64,000 nt of DNA from Ensifer adhaerens (GTDB lineage: Bacteria; Pseudomonadota; Alphaproteobacteria; Rhizobiales; Rhizobiaceae): positions 620,001 to 684,000 of the forward strand of contig NZ_CP083350.1 of assembly GCF_020035535.1 (NCBI RefSeq), given 5' to 3'. Each line of letters opens with the position of its first letter. Within the stretch, counting starts at the first letter, position 1. This document shows, piece after piece, positions 43,166-51,159 of this stretch. A model generated the notes under the pieces. It was not told where the DNA came from. It made no database searches and worked only from the letters and a program-made list of their open reading frames with translations. Both the position numbers and the translations under genes were made by a program.

Positions 43166-44155
43166 ATGACAAAAAAGCTGGAGCTGACGCTCGCGTGCGG
43201 CGACTACGAGATCGTTCGCGCCCTCAAGGAAGGTACGGTCAGGCCCGACGGCATCGAACTCACCATCCTGACGGAGATGGACTCCACCACGCGACATTGG
43301 CGCTTCCTGCGAAACCGTGAATTCGATGTGGCCGAGGTCTCGCTTTCCTCTTACATCGCGGCCAAGGGCCGCGGCCTGCCCTTCGAAGCGATCCCGGTCT
43401 TCCTGCACCGCCGCTTCCGGCATGGCTTCATCTACACCAACACAGGAAGCGGCATCCGCGAACCGAAAGACCTGATCGGTCGCAAGGTTGGCGTGAAGAA
43501 CTATCTCGTGACGGCGACCCTGTGGCAGCGCGGGCTGCTGGAGAGCGAGTACGGCGTACCGCACACCTCCATGGACTGGTACGCCGAACTCGATGAAGAT
43601 GTCGACTTCACGCCCCCTGCCGACCTCAGGCTGCATCGGCTGCCGGATGACAAATCCGTCGAGCAGATGCTGGTCGACGGCGAAATCGACGCCCTCCTCC
43701 ACCCCGATCTGATCGATCCGATCGTGAAGAAGGATCCGCGCGTTGGACGTTTGTTTCCTGACTACAAGCGCGAGGAAGTCGAGTACTTCAGACGCACCGG
43801 CATCTTTCCCATCATGCACGTGCTCGGCATCCGCCCCGAAATCGTTGCGCGTCATCCCTGGGTACCGATCAACCTTTACCAGGCCTTCAACGAGGCCAAG
43901 CGCATTGCCATGGAGCGCATGGAAAACCCGCGCATCGTGCCGCTGGCCTGGTATCGCGAGGCTTGGGAGGAGCAGCAGGCGATCCTGGGCGACGACCCCT
44001 GGGCCAACGGCCTCAACGAGCAAAACATAAGGACGATAGAGACGGCCGTCGGCTACGCCCTGCAACAGGGGCTGATCGGCAGGAAAGTCGAACTCTCCGA
44101 GCTCTTTGTCGACCTCTCGCAGGGTCGAAAGCGCGGTAACAAGCACCGTGTGTGA
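43166..44155 (+). CDS. 4,5-dihydroxyphthalate decarboxylase/NMT1-like protein, paralogue 3
   Basis: 329 residues from ATG 43166, behind AGAGGAGGAGAGC; 15 residues are open upstream. No signal peptide. Landmarks: LACGDYEIVRALKEGTV at the start, EFDVAEVSLSSYIAA, KVGVKNYLVTATLWQRG, ESEYGV and RRTGIFPIMHVLGIRPE. It is closer in length and motifs to paralogue 2 (29996) than to paralogue 1 (22525). This copy is nearest in size to characterised 4,5-dihydroxyphthalate decarboxylases. First gene of an operon with a second class II aldolase-type gene and an amidohydrolase. Confidence 0.78.
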   Translation: MTKKLELTLACGDYEIVRALKEGTVRPDGIELTILTEMDSTTRHWRFLRNREFDVAEVSLSSYIAAKGRGLPFEAIPVFLHRRFRHGFIYTNTGSGIREPKDLIGRKVGVKNYLVTATLWQRGLLESEYGVPHTSMDWYAELDEDVDFTPPADLRLHRLPDDKSVEQMLVDGEIDALLHPDLIDPIVKKDPRVGRLFPDYKREEVEYFRRTGIFPIMHVLGIRPEIVARHPWVPINLYQAFNEAKRIAMERMENPRIVPLAWYREAWEEQQAILGDDPWANGLNEQNIRTIETAVGYALQQGLIGRKVELSELFVDLSQGRKRGNKHRV

Positions 44156-44237
44156 CAGCTGCCTCACCCCCACCGAACTCAACGAATTCAGGCCGGCCTG
44201 GCAGTGCCACCAGTCGCCGAAACTAACGGAGGCCAGC

Positions 44238-44930
44238 GTGCACGACGAGCTGAAACAGCGCATGATCGAGGCCGGGCGCATTCTGGAACAGGCCGGACAA
44301 GGAGACTGGACCCGCGGTCACATCTCCCTGCGCGTCCCCGACGCGCCGGACCGCTTCTACATGAAGGCGTCCAAGATCGGCCTTGAGGAAATCGCCTTCG
44401 ACAACATCATTACCGTCGGCCTCGATGGCGAAAAGATCGAGGGCGAACATGGCCGACACAACGAGGTCTACATCCACTCCGAAGTGTTGCGCGCACGCCC
44501 CGACGTTAACGCCGTTGTTCATACCCACGCGCCGCATGCCGTCAGTTTTTCTGCACTTGGCAAGCCGCTCCAGGCCATAGGCCATCCCGGTGCGATCTTC
44601 GCGGAAGGACTTCCCGTCTTTTCCGAAACGACCGAACTGATCACGACGGCAGATCGTGGCCGTGCGGTAGCGACGACACTGGGGACCCACGGCGCGATGT
44701 TGCTGCAGAACCACGGCCTCGTCACCGCTGCACCGACCATTGAGCAAGCCGTCTACCTCGCCTTATCGCTGGAGAACGCCTGCATGATGCAGCTCTGGGT
44801 GGAAGCTGCCGGCGGTGCAAAGGCGCTTGGCAAGCCGGAGGACGTCCAAGCCAAGCGCAAGCACATGTTTCGCGACGAGATGTTCAAGGCAACGTTCGCC
44901 TATCTCGTGCGCCGCCTGAAACGCAGTTGA
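44238..44930 (+). CDS. Class II aldolase/adducin-family protein, copy 2
   Basis: 230 residues from a GTG at 44238, behind ACGGAGG; the open frame upstream overlaps the previous gene and is not coding. Metal site VVHTHAPHAVSF (His-x-His) and LLQNHGLVTA (His), plus GHISLRVPDAPDRFYMKAS near the N-terminus. Divergent from copy 1 at 36571, so the two probably act on different intermediates. Activity may be decarboxylation or retro-aldol cleavage. Confidence 0.82.
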   Translation: MHDELKQRMIEAGRILEQAGQGDWTRGHISLRVPDAPDRFYMKASKIGLEEIAFDNIITVGLDGEKIEGEHGRHNEVYIHSEVLRARPDVNAVVHTHAPHAVSFSALGKPLQAIGHPGAIFAEGLPVFSETTELITTADRGRAVATTLGTHGAMLLQNHGLVTAAPTIEQAVYLALSLENACMMQLWVEAAGGAKALGKPEDVQAKRKHMFRDEMFKATFAYLVRRLKRS

Positions 44931-44959
44931 CCGGCTTCATCGGTCGTCCGGAGGAACTC

Positions 44960-45973
44960 ATGCATTACATCGACGCATTCAACCATTTCTTTCCGAAAGC
45001 CCTCTGGGACCGCATCCAGCAGCTGGAAGGCGCGGGCAAGGATATTGGTCGGCGCATGCAGGGCGTTCCCTGTATCCATGATCTTGAAACGCGGTTCCGG
45101 GTGATGGACCAGTTTCGGGATTACACGCAGATCCTCTCTCTTGGCATGCCGCCGCTGGAGGCGATGGGTGGCCCGGAACAGGCGACAGAACTGGCCCGCA
45201 TCGGCAATGACGGCTTGGCTGCCCTAGTGAGCGCGCACCCCGATCGCTTCGCCGGTTTCGTTGCCGCCCTGCCGATGAATGCACCGGAAGCGGCCGCCAG
45301 AGAGGCCGAACGCGCCTTTACCGACCTCGGCGCCAACGGCCTGCAGATCCACACGAACGTCAACGGCGCGCCGCTCGACGAAGAACGTTTCTTCCCGATA
45401 TTCGAGACGGCTGCGCGGCATGGAAAGCCTGTGCTATTGCACCCCTCACGCACCGCGTCCATGCCCGACTATGCGACCGAGGACAAATCGAAGTACGAGA
45501 TCTGGTGGACGTTCGGGTGGCCCTATGAAACGAGCGCGGCCATGGCGCGCCTGGTGTTTTCCGGGTTCATGGATCGCCTGCCCGATCTCAAGGTCCTCGC
45601 CCACCATATGGGTGCGATGGTGCCCTATTTCGAAGGCCGCGTCGGCCCGGGCTGGGATCAGCTCGGCAAGCGGACATCGGATGAAGACCTCTCTTTGGTG
45701 CTTCAACGGCTGAAGAAGAGGCCGCTCGACTACTTCAAGGATTTCTATGCCGACACCGCCGTATTCGGCTCCCGCGCTGCGACGCTCTGCGGCCTGGAGT
45801 TCTATGGCAGCGACCGCATCCTCTTCGCTTCGGATTCTCCATTCGATCCGGAGAAGGGTCCCGGCTACATCCGCGACACGATCAAGATCCTGGAGGGGCT
45901 CGATCTCCCCGCCGCCGACATGGAAAAGATCTGTTTCCGCAACGCAGAGAACCTATTTGGGCTTAAAGCGTAA
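44960..45973 (+). CDS. Amidohydrolase-family protein (ACMSD / gamma-resorcylate decarboxylase group)
   Basis: 337 residues from ATG 44960, behind GGAGGAACTC; a TTG at 44927 would overlap the aldolase gene. The TIM-barrel marks are present: GKPVLLHPSRT, VLAHHMGAMVPYFEGR and FASDSPFDPEKG. At the N-terminus the usual metal motif His-x-His is DAFNHFFP, with Asn in place of the first His. Members of this group decarboxylate aromatic or muconic acids, or hydrate oxo-acids. Last enzyme gene of the operon that starts at 43166. Confidence 0.82.
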   Translation: MHYIDAFNHFFPKALWDRIQQLEGAGKDIGRRMQGVPCIHDLETRFRVMDQFRDYTQILSLGMPPLEAMGGPEQATELARIGNDGLAALVSAHPDRFAGFVAALPMNAPEAAAREAERAFTDLGANGLQIHTNVNGAPLDEERFFPIFETAARHGKPVLLHPSRTASMPDYATEDKSKYEIWWTFGWPYETSAAMARLVFSGFMDRLPDLKVLAHHMGAMVPYFEGRVGPGWDQLGKRTSDEDLSLVLQRLKKRPLDYFKDFYADTAVFGSRAATLCGLEFYGSDRILFASDSPFDPEKGPGYIRDTIKILEGLDLPAADMEKICFRNAENLFGLKA

Positions 45974-46031
45974 GCGCCAAGTCACGGTTCTCCGCAAAAA
46001 CGGATCACGCTTCAACGGACAGGAAGCCTTC

Positions 46032-46307
46032 ATGAACGAACACAAACACGAGACCCACCCGGAGATCGTGAAGCGGCTGAAACGCGCCGAAGGCCATCTG
46101 AGAAGCGTGATCGCCATGATCGAGGACGGTCGCCCGTGCCTCGATATCACGCAACAACTCCATGCCGTTGAGAAGGCCATCACCAACGCCAAGCGCACCC
46201 TGATTCAGGATCATCTCGACCATTGCCTGGAAGACACGATCGGCGGTATCGACCGGGACCAGCGCCTGGCGCTCGATGGACTCAAGGCTATCGCCAAGTA
46301 CCTTTAG
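46032..46307 (+). CDS. CsoR/RcnR/FrmR-family metal- or thiol-responsive repressor
   Basis: 91 residues from ATG 46032; the longer frame upstream overlaps the amidohydrolase gene. All-helical DUF156 protein: HPEIVKRLKRAEGHLRSVIA opens the DNA-binding bundle. The sensor residues are Cys36 (GRPCLD), His61 and Cys65 (DHLDHCLED), the C-H-C set used for Cu(I) in CsoR; His64 is also present. Such repressors usually sit next to the exporter or detoxification gene they control. Here the neighbours are catabolic, so its target is unclear. Confidence 0.85.
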   Translation: MNEHKHETHPEIVKRLKRAEGHLRSVIAMIEDGRPCLDITQQLHAVEKAITNAKRTLIQDHLDHCLEDTIGGIDRDQRLALDGLKAIAKYL

Positions 46308-46540
46308 GGGGCCGTTGCATCGGGGAACGGCGCCGTCGAATTTGTAACGATCGGAGTTCGTCGCCGCGTATGACTGGCGTGTCCAAGCCCTTGAGAATCC
46401 GAGAACCGACCCGCAGCTGATAGATAGCGGGGCGGCAGACCGCCACCGGCAATCGCTGGACAATGGGTTGCGCAAAGTTTGAGTTGACCGTTTTCGATCG
46501 CGCGGCGACACTTGCAACCTGTAGCGAGGCAGGAGGAAAA

Positions 46541-46849
46541 ATGATGGCCGAGCCAGACAACTGGCGCCACATGGCAAGTGCGCCGAAAAACGGCAGTCGG
46601 ATCCTCGTCACGATCCGACCGTCCGAACAGGGAGCGGCGGAAGTCGACCTCGCGTTTTGGTCGAATGGCGATCAGTTCGGTGCAGAAGGCTGGCGGGCTT
46701 CTGATTCCTCCCCAGGGCGCATCATCGAATACGCCGAGCCGGAATTGAAGTGCTGGATGCCGATGCCATCGGCCAATCTCACTCGCATGTCGATGCCCAC
46801 CCCGTGGGAAGGCGACGATGAAGAAGAGCTCGACGGGTCAGGGATTTAA
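46541..46849 (+). CDS. Small conserved protein of unknown function
   Basis: 102 residues from ATG 46541, behind AGGAGGAAAA. It has WRHMASAPKNGSRILVTIRP, a motif of short phage- and plasmid-related DUF551-like proteins, then DLAFWSNGDQFGAEGWRA and an acidic C-terminus. Alone between the CsoR-like gene and the convergent GAF gene. Function not recognised. Confidence 0.6.
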   Translation: MMAEPDNWRHMASAPKNGSRILVTIRPSEQGAAEVDLAFWSNGDQFGAEGWRASDSSPGRIIEYAEPELKCWMPMPSANLTRMSMPTPWEGDDEEELDGSGI

Positions 46850-46917
46850 CAGCTCACGCCTCCACCGAAGGGATCCGGTCCATCATATTCCGGGACGAAA
46901 GGTGCTGCTATGCCGGA

Positions 46918-48270
46918 TCACGGCCCGTCACCCGTGGTCGCTTCGAGCACAAGTGACCCCTCAGCCTCCAATCGGACGCGGCCTCTGCCGACGCGAACGA
47001 GGCGAATGGGCGCGTGCTTTTCTTCGAGCCGGCGACGGAGCAGCAGGAGCCGGGTTTCCAGATTGTCCTTGATCTCCGGCATGCGGGCGCCGGCCGCAAG
47101 CCGCATTTCCCTGTTCGTGAATTCGCTTCGCCCGTCACTCAGATGCCAGTCGAGCATCAGCCGCAACAACGTTCCGGCAACGCCCTTCACGATGTAGGTG
47201 CCGTCGACGAATACGCTGTCATCAAAGCGGTGATGGGCCACCCGGATTGCTCGCGCGTTGGCCGCGGGCTCAGGTGCGGGTACGGCCTGTCGCGGCTCCG
47301 CTGCAGCTGCCTCCCTCTCGCTGGCTCTCAGGGCACTGGCGGCCTGTTTCGCCAGGATTTCGAGAGCCGCCTCGTCTTCCTGACGGAAGGCCAGCCGTTC
47401 CGTGCTTTCAACATAGAGCACGCCCGCGACGGTGCCGCGGGTGGTCATGGGGACGGCGATCTGGCTCATGGCCCTCGGCAACTGCGGGAAGCCGACCGTG
47501 CGTGTGGCGTCTTCGGCGCCTTCCGTTTCCAGGCCCATCGCCTCGCCGAAGCGACGTACGCGGCTCATGTCGCTGACCTTGACCGTCTGTCCGCTCGTTG
47601 CCGCAGCCCCGATCAATCCTTCGCCGCCGGCGACTTCCGATCCGAGCCCCGAGCGCTCATAGCCGATGCTGCCGGTGGTGATCAGGCAACCGCGATGGTG
47701 GTCGTGGATGAGCACGAGCGCGTTGCCGTATCCGAGAACACGCTGGACCTCGCCGAGCAGGCTGTCGATGATTTCGTCGGCTTCCGCCTGCCGCTCGATG
47801 GCGTTGATCGCCTCCGAAAGGGCGGGAAGGCTGACCGGCGCGCGACCTGCCATGGTCGACCCGGCCTCCACCGGCGAGCGAACCTTTTCAATCGCATGAA
47901 CGCGAAAGACGTCAGCACTCCTGAGCCGCATGACATCCGACATGCCGACTTGCGCGCTGCTCGCCTTCAGCTGGCGGGCGATTTTGTCGAACAGTGCGCC
48001 GGCATCGACGGATCGCACGAAGCCGATGTCGAGCAGGAACTGGTCTCCGGTGAAGCCGTCGACGAGGATCAACGTGACCTTTGGATTGGCACGCACATTG
48101 GCCGCCGTCTTGGCGAAGAACTGGTTGGAGAGAGCGACATGCTCCTCATCGACCTGAACCACATGGGAGAGATAGGAGATGTTCGGCATCCCATCGGCCG
48201 AAGCCGTGGCGATGATGGATGGGATGACGCCCTCGAAACAGGCGCAAAGATCGGAAAGCCGCAGGTTCAT
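46918..48270 (-). CDS. Flavin split-barrel / GAF / winged-helix regulator-like protein
   Basis: 450 residues from the ATG at 48270; the longer frame upstream shadows the neighbouring gene. Residues about 1-130 are a pyridoxamine-phosphate-oxidase-type split barrel (SIIATASADGMPNISYLSHV). About 160-320 is a GAF domain (RVLGYGNALVLIHDHHRG, SQIAVPMTTRGTVAGVLYVE). About 345-445 resembles an OmpR-type winged helix (SVFVDGTYIVKGVAGTLLRL, then a DNLETRLLLLRRRL helix). It could sense a redox or flavin-linked ligand and bind DNA. The start overlaps the stop of the small split-barrel gene by ATGA. Domain calls are by eye. Confidence 0.72.
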   Translation of the reverse strand: MNLRLSDLCACFEGVIPSIIATASADGMPNISYLSHVVQVDEEHVALSNQFFAKTAANVRANPKVTLILVDGFTGDQFLLDIGFVRSVDAGALFDKIARQLKASSAQVGMSDVMRLRSADVFRVHAIEKVRSPVEAGSTMAGRAPVSLPALSEAINAIERQAEADEIIDSLLGEVQRVLGYGNALVLIHDHHRGCLITTGSIGYERSGLGSEVAGGEGLIGAAATSGQTVKVSDMSRVRRFGEAMGLETEGAEDATRTVGFPQLPRAMSQIAVPMTTRGTVAGVLYVESTERLAFRQEDEAALEILAKQAASALRASEREAAAAEPRQAVPAPEPAANARAIRVAHHRFDDSVFVDGTYIVKGVAGTLLRLMLDWHLSDGRSEFTNREMRLAAGARMPEIKDNLETRLLLLRRRLEEKHAPIRLVRVGRGRVRLEAEGSLVLEATTGDGP

Positions 48271-48740
48271 TGCGACCTCGCCCCGGCCAGCATGCCGGCG
48301 AGCGGACCAGGCGTCTGGACATAGATTTCGCTGATCGCCAGCCGGGCGACCCTCGTTTCGCGCGCCGTCAACCACGGCGCGATGAGGTCCCGGGGCACAC
48401 CAAGAGACTCGAGTTCGTCTGTCGCTGCCGTCATGAAACGGTTGGCGCGATCGAGGTCGGCCGTTTCCGTTTCTCGCATCGAGGCCACCCCCTTCAATTG
48501 GAAGCTCACGTAATCCGAGGGGCTGACGAAGGTGGCGGCGATGCGCCCGGTCTGCCGGATGCAGGGCTCGAGACGCGGCCACTGCCAGTCGGAAAAAAAG
48601 ACGTCGATCGTCTCGCGGTCTTCGAGGAGCTGGAAGCCCACGCCGCGTCCCGCGGAGGGGCGGCCCGTCTCGTCGGCGACAGCAATGATGCACATCAGCG
48701 GCCGATTGAAAAAGTCGAGGAGCCTGTCGTCGAGCTTCAC
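48267..48740 (-). CDS. Pyridoxamine 5'-phosphate oxidase-like (FMN-binding split barrel) protein
   Basis: 157 residues. It opens MKLDDRLLDFFNRPLMCIIA and has GVGFQLLEDRETIDVFFSDW, a split-barrel layout without the full pyridoxamine oxidase signature. It overlaps the start of the larger split-barrel/GAF gene, so the two are translationally coupled and may form a complex. The promoter region carries three TTAGG repeats (48783-48824). Confidence 0.75.
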   Translation of the reverse strand: MKLDDRLLDFFNRPLMCIIAVADETGRPSAGRGVGFQLLEDRETIDVFFSDWQWPRLEPCIRQTGRIAATFVSPSDYVSFQLKGVASMRETETADLDRANRFMTAATDELESLGVPRDLIAPWLTARETRVARLAISEIYVQTPGPLAGMLAGARSQ

Positions 48741-48782
48741 TGTCGTTCCCCGTAGCGTGTCCTTGGCCTTCTTAGCAAACTT

Positions 48783-48824
48783 TTAGGATATTAGGGACGC
48801 CTTGCATATTCATTTAGGAACGCC
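48783..48824. promoter_or_regulatory. Direct TTAGG(G/A)ACGCC repeats upstream of the split-barrel operon
   Basis: TTAGGGACGCC at 48791-48801 and TTAGGAACGCC at 48814-48824 are 23 bases apart, with a further TTTAGGA at 48782-48788. They lie 40-80 bases ahead of the start at 48740 (minus strand), where a regulator of this operon, perhaps its own winged-helix product, could bind. Confidence 0.4.
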
Positions 48825-49021
48825 GGTTTTTGCGGTGCGCTATAGAGGGGTCGTACCGGCTGGACGGCCTGGAAATCCACCAATCAGCGCTCTTGGACGG
48901 CCCCTGCGCCATCCGGGCGAAACATATCGACTTCGCCCCGAACGTCGCGGCGGAGACGGGATTTCTGCGTCCTTCGGCATGAGCGAAAGCATCGAGGATG
49001 CATCCGAACCTGGAGAGAGAA

Positions 49022-49483
49022 ATGAAGAAGTTCACCTATGCGGCGGTCACTCCGCCGGGACATGGGACGCCGGCGCTGGCGTTCGGCAAACACGTCGTCC
49101 GCATGACGGCAACCAATACGGGCGGTTCGCTCGGCATGTTCGAGGCCCATGTTCCAGCCGGCGAAGGCCCGCCGCTTCATGTGCACGAGCGGGAGGACGA
49201 GTTGATCCGCGTCCTTGCCGGCCGCTTCGGCTTCTGGTGCGCCGGCGACTATGTCGAACTCACCGACGGCGGCTGCATCGCGTTGCCGCGTGGCGTGCCA
49301 CACCGCTTCCGCAATATCGGGAAAGCAGAAGGCCACCTGATGGTCGTGGTCACGCCAGGCGGGTTTGAAGACTTCTTTTCCATCGTCGAACTCTCCAGGC
49401 CCGAAACACCGGAGCAGATCGCCTCTGTCGCCAAGGGTTTCGGCCTGACCTTTCTGCCTGACGACGACCGTCAGGTCGCCTGA
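49022..49483 (+). CDS. Single-domain cupin protein
   Basis: 153 residues from ATG 49022, behind GGAGAG. Metal ligands of the cupin barrel are in PLHVHEREDELIRVL (His-x-His, Glu) and the late His in GVPHRFRNIG. A VTPGGFEDFF stretch near the C-terminus is common in quercetinase-like cupins. It lies 58 bases ahead of an arylamine N-acetyltransferase gene on the same strand. Activity unknown; not closely similar to the bicupins. Confidence 0.85.
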   Translation: MKKFTYAAVTPPGHGTPALAFGKHVVRMTATNTGGSLGMFEAHVPAGEGPPLHVHEREDELIRVLAGRFGFWCAGDYVELTDGGCIALPRGVPHRFRNIGKAEGHLMVVVTPGGFEDFFSIVELSRPETPEQIASVAKGFGLTFLPDDDRQVA

Positions 49484-49541
49484 ACCAACCCGAAACACGC
49501 ACCGCAAACGCAGCAACGGTCCATCGAAAGGAGACCGAAGG

Positions 49542-50387
49542 ATGACACACGTGCCTTCGAATGAAGACGAAATGACACTGACCGCAGCACAGCTCGAGGC
49601 CTACCTCGTCCGGATCGGAGTGGAGCATCCGGATTGCCTCGATATTCGCAGCCTGTCGCAACTGCATCGCGCCCATCTCATGAATTTCACCTGGGAGGCA
49701 CTGGATGCCTTCATGGGATGGCCCTCCGCCATCAGCCCGACCGCGGCTTTCGCCAAGATGGTCGAGGGCCGGCGCGGCGGCTGGTGCTACGAGATGAATG
49801 GCCTCTTCGGTGCGGCCCTGGCCGCCCTCGGCTTCCGCGTGACCCGCCTTTGCGGCGGCGTCGAGCGGGAAAAGCTCGGCGACATCGCCATCGGCAATCA
49901 TCTCACCCTGCGCGTCGATCTCGACCGTCCCTGTCTTGCTGAGGTCGGCGTGGCGGACGCCATCGTCGAGCCGGTGCCGCTTGCCCTCGGGCCGTTCAGC
50001 CAGCGCGGCTTCGATTTTTCGATCATACCGGCGGATGGTGGTTGGCTGCGCTTCAACAACCACGCACACGGCATCGCCAAGAGCTTCGATTTCCGGCCCG
50101 ACCATAGCGACGAGGCGGCCATGGCCGCAACGCAAGGCTGGCTGATGCAGGATCCGGGCTCGCCGTTCACCAATGCACTTGCGGTCCTGCGGCACACGGC
50201 GGACGGCTATGTCGCCCTGCAGAATGACCGCCTGCGCCGCGTGTCGGCGGAAGGCCTCAGCGAACAGCGCATCACCAACGCAGACCAACTCGCCGACATA
50301 TTCAACCGCGTGTTCGACCTCGACGTCCCCCGGCCCGGACGCGTCTGGGAGCGTGTCCAGGCGATCGGCCGCGACAGGGCCGCTTGA
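49542..50387 (+). CDS. Arylamine N-acetyltransferase family protein with altered triad
   Basis: 281 residues. The nucleophile region RRGGWCYEMNGLFG (Cys82) is typical of the family. The second residue of the triad is His120 in IGNHLTLRVD. The third position, normally the Asp in a DVGFG motif, reads AEVGVAD, so Glu134 stands in for Asp. NATs transfer acetyl groups from acetyl-CoA to arylamines and hydrazines. The start is ATG 49542 behind AGGAGACCGAAGG. Follows the cupin gene and precedes a YceI gene in the same direction. Confidence 0.87.
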   Translation: MTHVPSNEDEMTLTAAQLEAYLVRIGVEHPDCLDIRSLSQLHRAHLMNFTWEALDAFMGWPSAISPTAAFAKMVEGRRGGWCYEMNGLFGAALAALGFRVTRLCGGVEREKLGDIAIGNHLTLRVDLDRPCLAEVGVADAIVEPVPLALGPFSQRGFDFSIIPADGGWLRFNNHAHGIAKSFDFRPDHSDEAAMAATQGWLMQDPGSPFTNALAVLRHTADGYVALQNDRLRRVSAEGLSEQRITNADQLADIFNRVFDLDVPRPGRVWERVQAIGRDRAA

Positions 50388-50422
50388 GCCCGCGCCATCA
50401 TTCCGCAATCAAGGAAACATCC

Positions 50423-51037
50423 ATGCTTCGCATTATTGCTTTCTCGTTCGCTCTTGCCACCGGCACCGTCGCTCTTGCCGCCGCCAGCGACCCGGCGCCC
50501 GCCGGCGCCTACAAGACCGACCCTTCGCATTCGAGTTTCAACTGGTCGTTCAGCCATTCCGGCCTTTCCCACTACACTGCACGCTTCACCAGGGTCGACG
50601 CGCGGCTCGACTGGAAGCCGGACCGGCCGGATACCTCCACCCTCTCCGTCACGATCGATCCGCTATCGGTCCGCACCGACTATCCCTGGCCGGAAAAAGT
50701 GGACTTCGATGCCGAGATCGGCGGTGAGGACACGTTCCTCGCCGCCCGGCCGATAACCTTCGTCTCCAGGGCGGTCCGTATCACGGGCAAAAAGACCGGC
50801 ACCGTCGAAGGTCTTCTCACCTTCCGCGGCGAGACGCACCCGGCAACACTCGACGTCACCTTCAACGGCTCGATGGCCGAGCATCCGATGATGGGTGTCC
50901 CGAAGATCGGCTTCTCGGCAACCGGCAGTATCCGCCGCAGTGAATGGGGGCTGGATTTCGCGATCCCCGAACTCGGCGACGAGGTCACCTTCGCCATCGA
51001 AACCCAGATGGTTCCGGCCGATTATTCGTTCCGGTGA
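50423..51037 (+). CDS. YceI family periplasmic lipid-binding-fold protein
   Basis: 204 residues from ATG 50423, behind AAGGAAA; 13 more residues are open upstream. Signal peptide about 1-20 ending VALAAA before SDPAP. The lipocalin-like YceI fold is shown by YKTDPSHSSFNWSFSHSG near the N-terminus, RPITFVSRAVR, and RSEWGLDFAIPELGDEV near the end. YceI proteins bind isoprenoids or similar hydrophobic ligands. Convergent with the OmpA-family gene; a hairpin lies between. Confidence 0.9.
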   Translation: MLRIIAFSFALATGTVALAAASDPAPAGAYKTDPSHSSFNWSFSHSGLSHYTARFTRVDARLDWKPDRPDTSTLSVTIDPLSVRTDYPWPEKVDFDAEIGGEDTFLAARPITFVSRAVRITGKKTGTVEGLLTFRGETHPATLDVTFNGSMAEHPMMGVPKIGFSATGSIRRSEWGLDFAIPELGDEVTFAIETQMVPADYSFR

Positions 51038-51112
51038 AAAATGTGCGGCAGGTTCGCATTGACCGCGATGGGCCGCAGTCATGTCCGCCTTACGAAAGAA
51101 GTACCCAGCACG

Positions 51113-51152
51113 CTGCACCGCCATCCATCTGAAACGACGCATGGCGGTGCAG
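51113..51152. terminator. Hairpin between the convergent YceI and OmpA-family genes
   Basis: CTGCACCGCCAT (51113-51124) pairs perfectly with ATGGCGGTGCAG (51141-51152), a 12-base stem with a 16-base loop. It lies eight bases past the OmpA-family stop and 76 past the YceI stop. No T-run on either side. Confidence 0.6.
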
Positions 51153-51159
51153 ATTTCCG

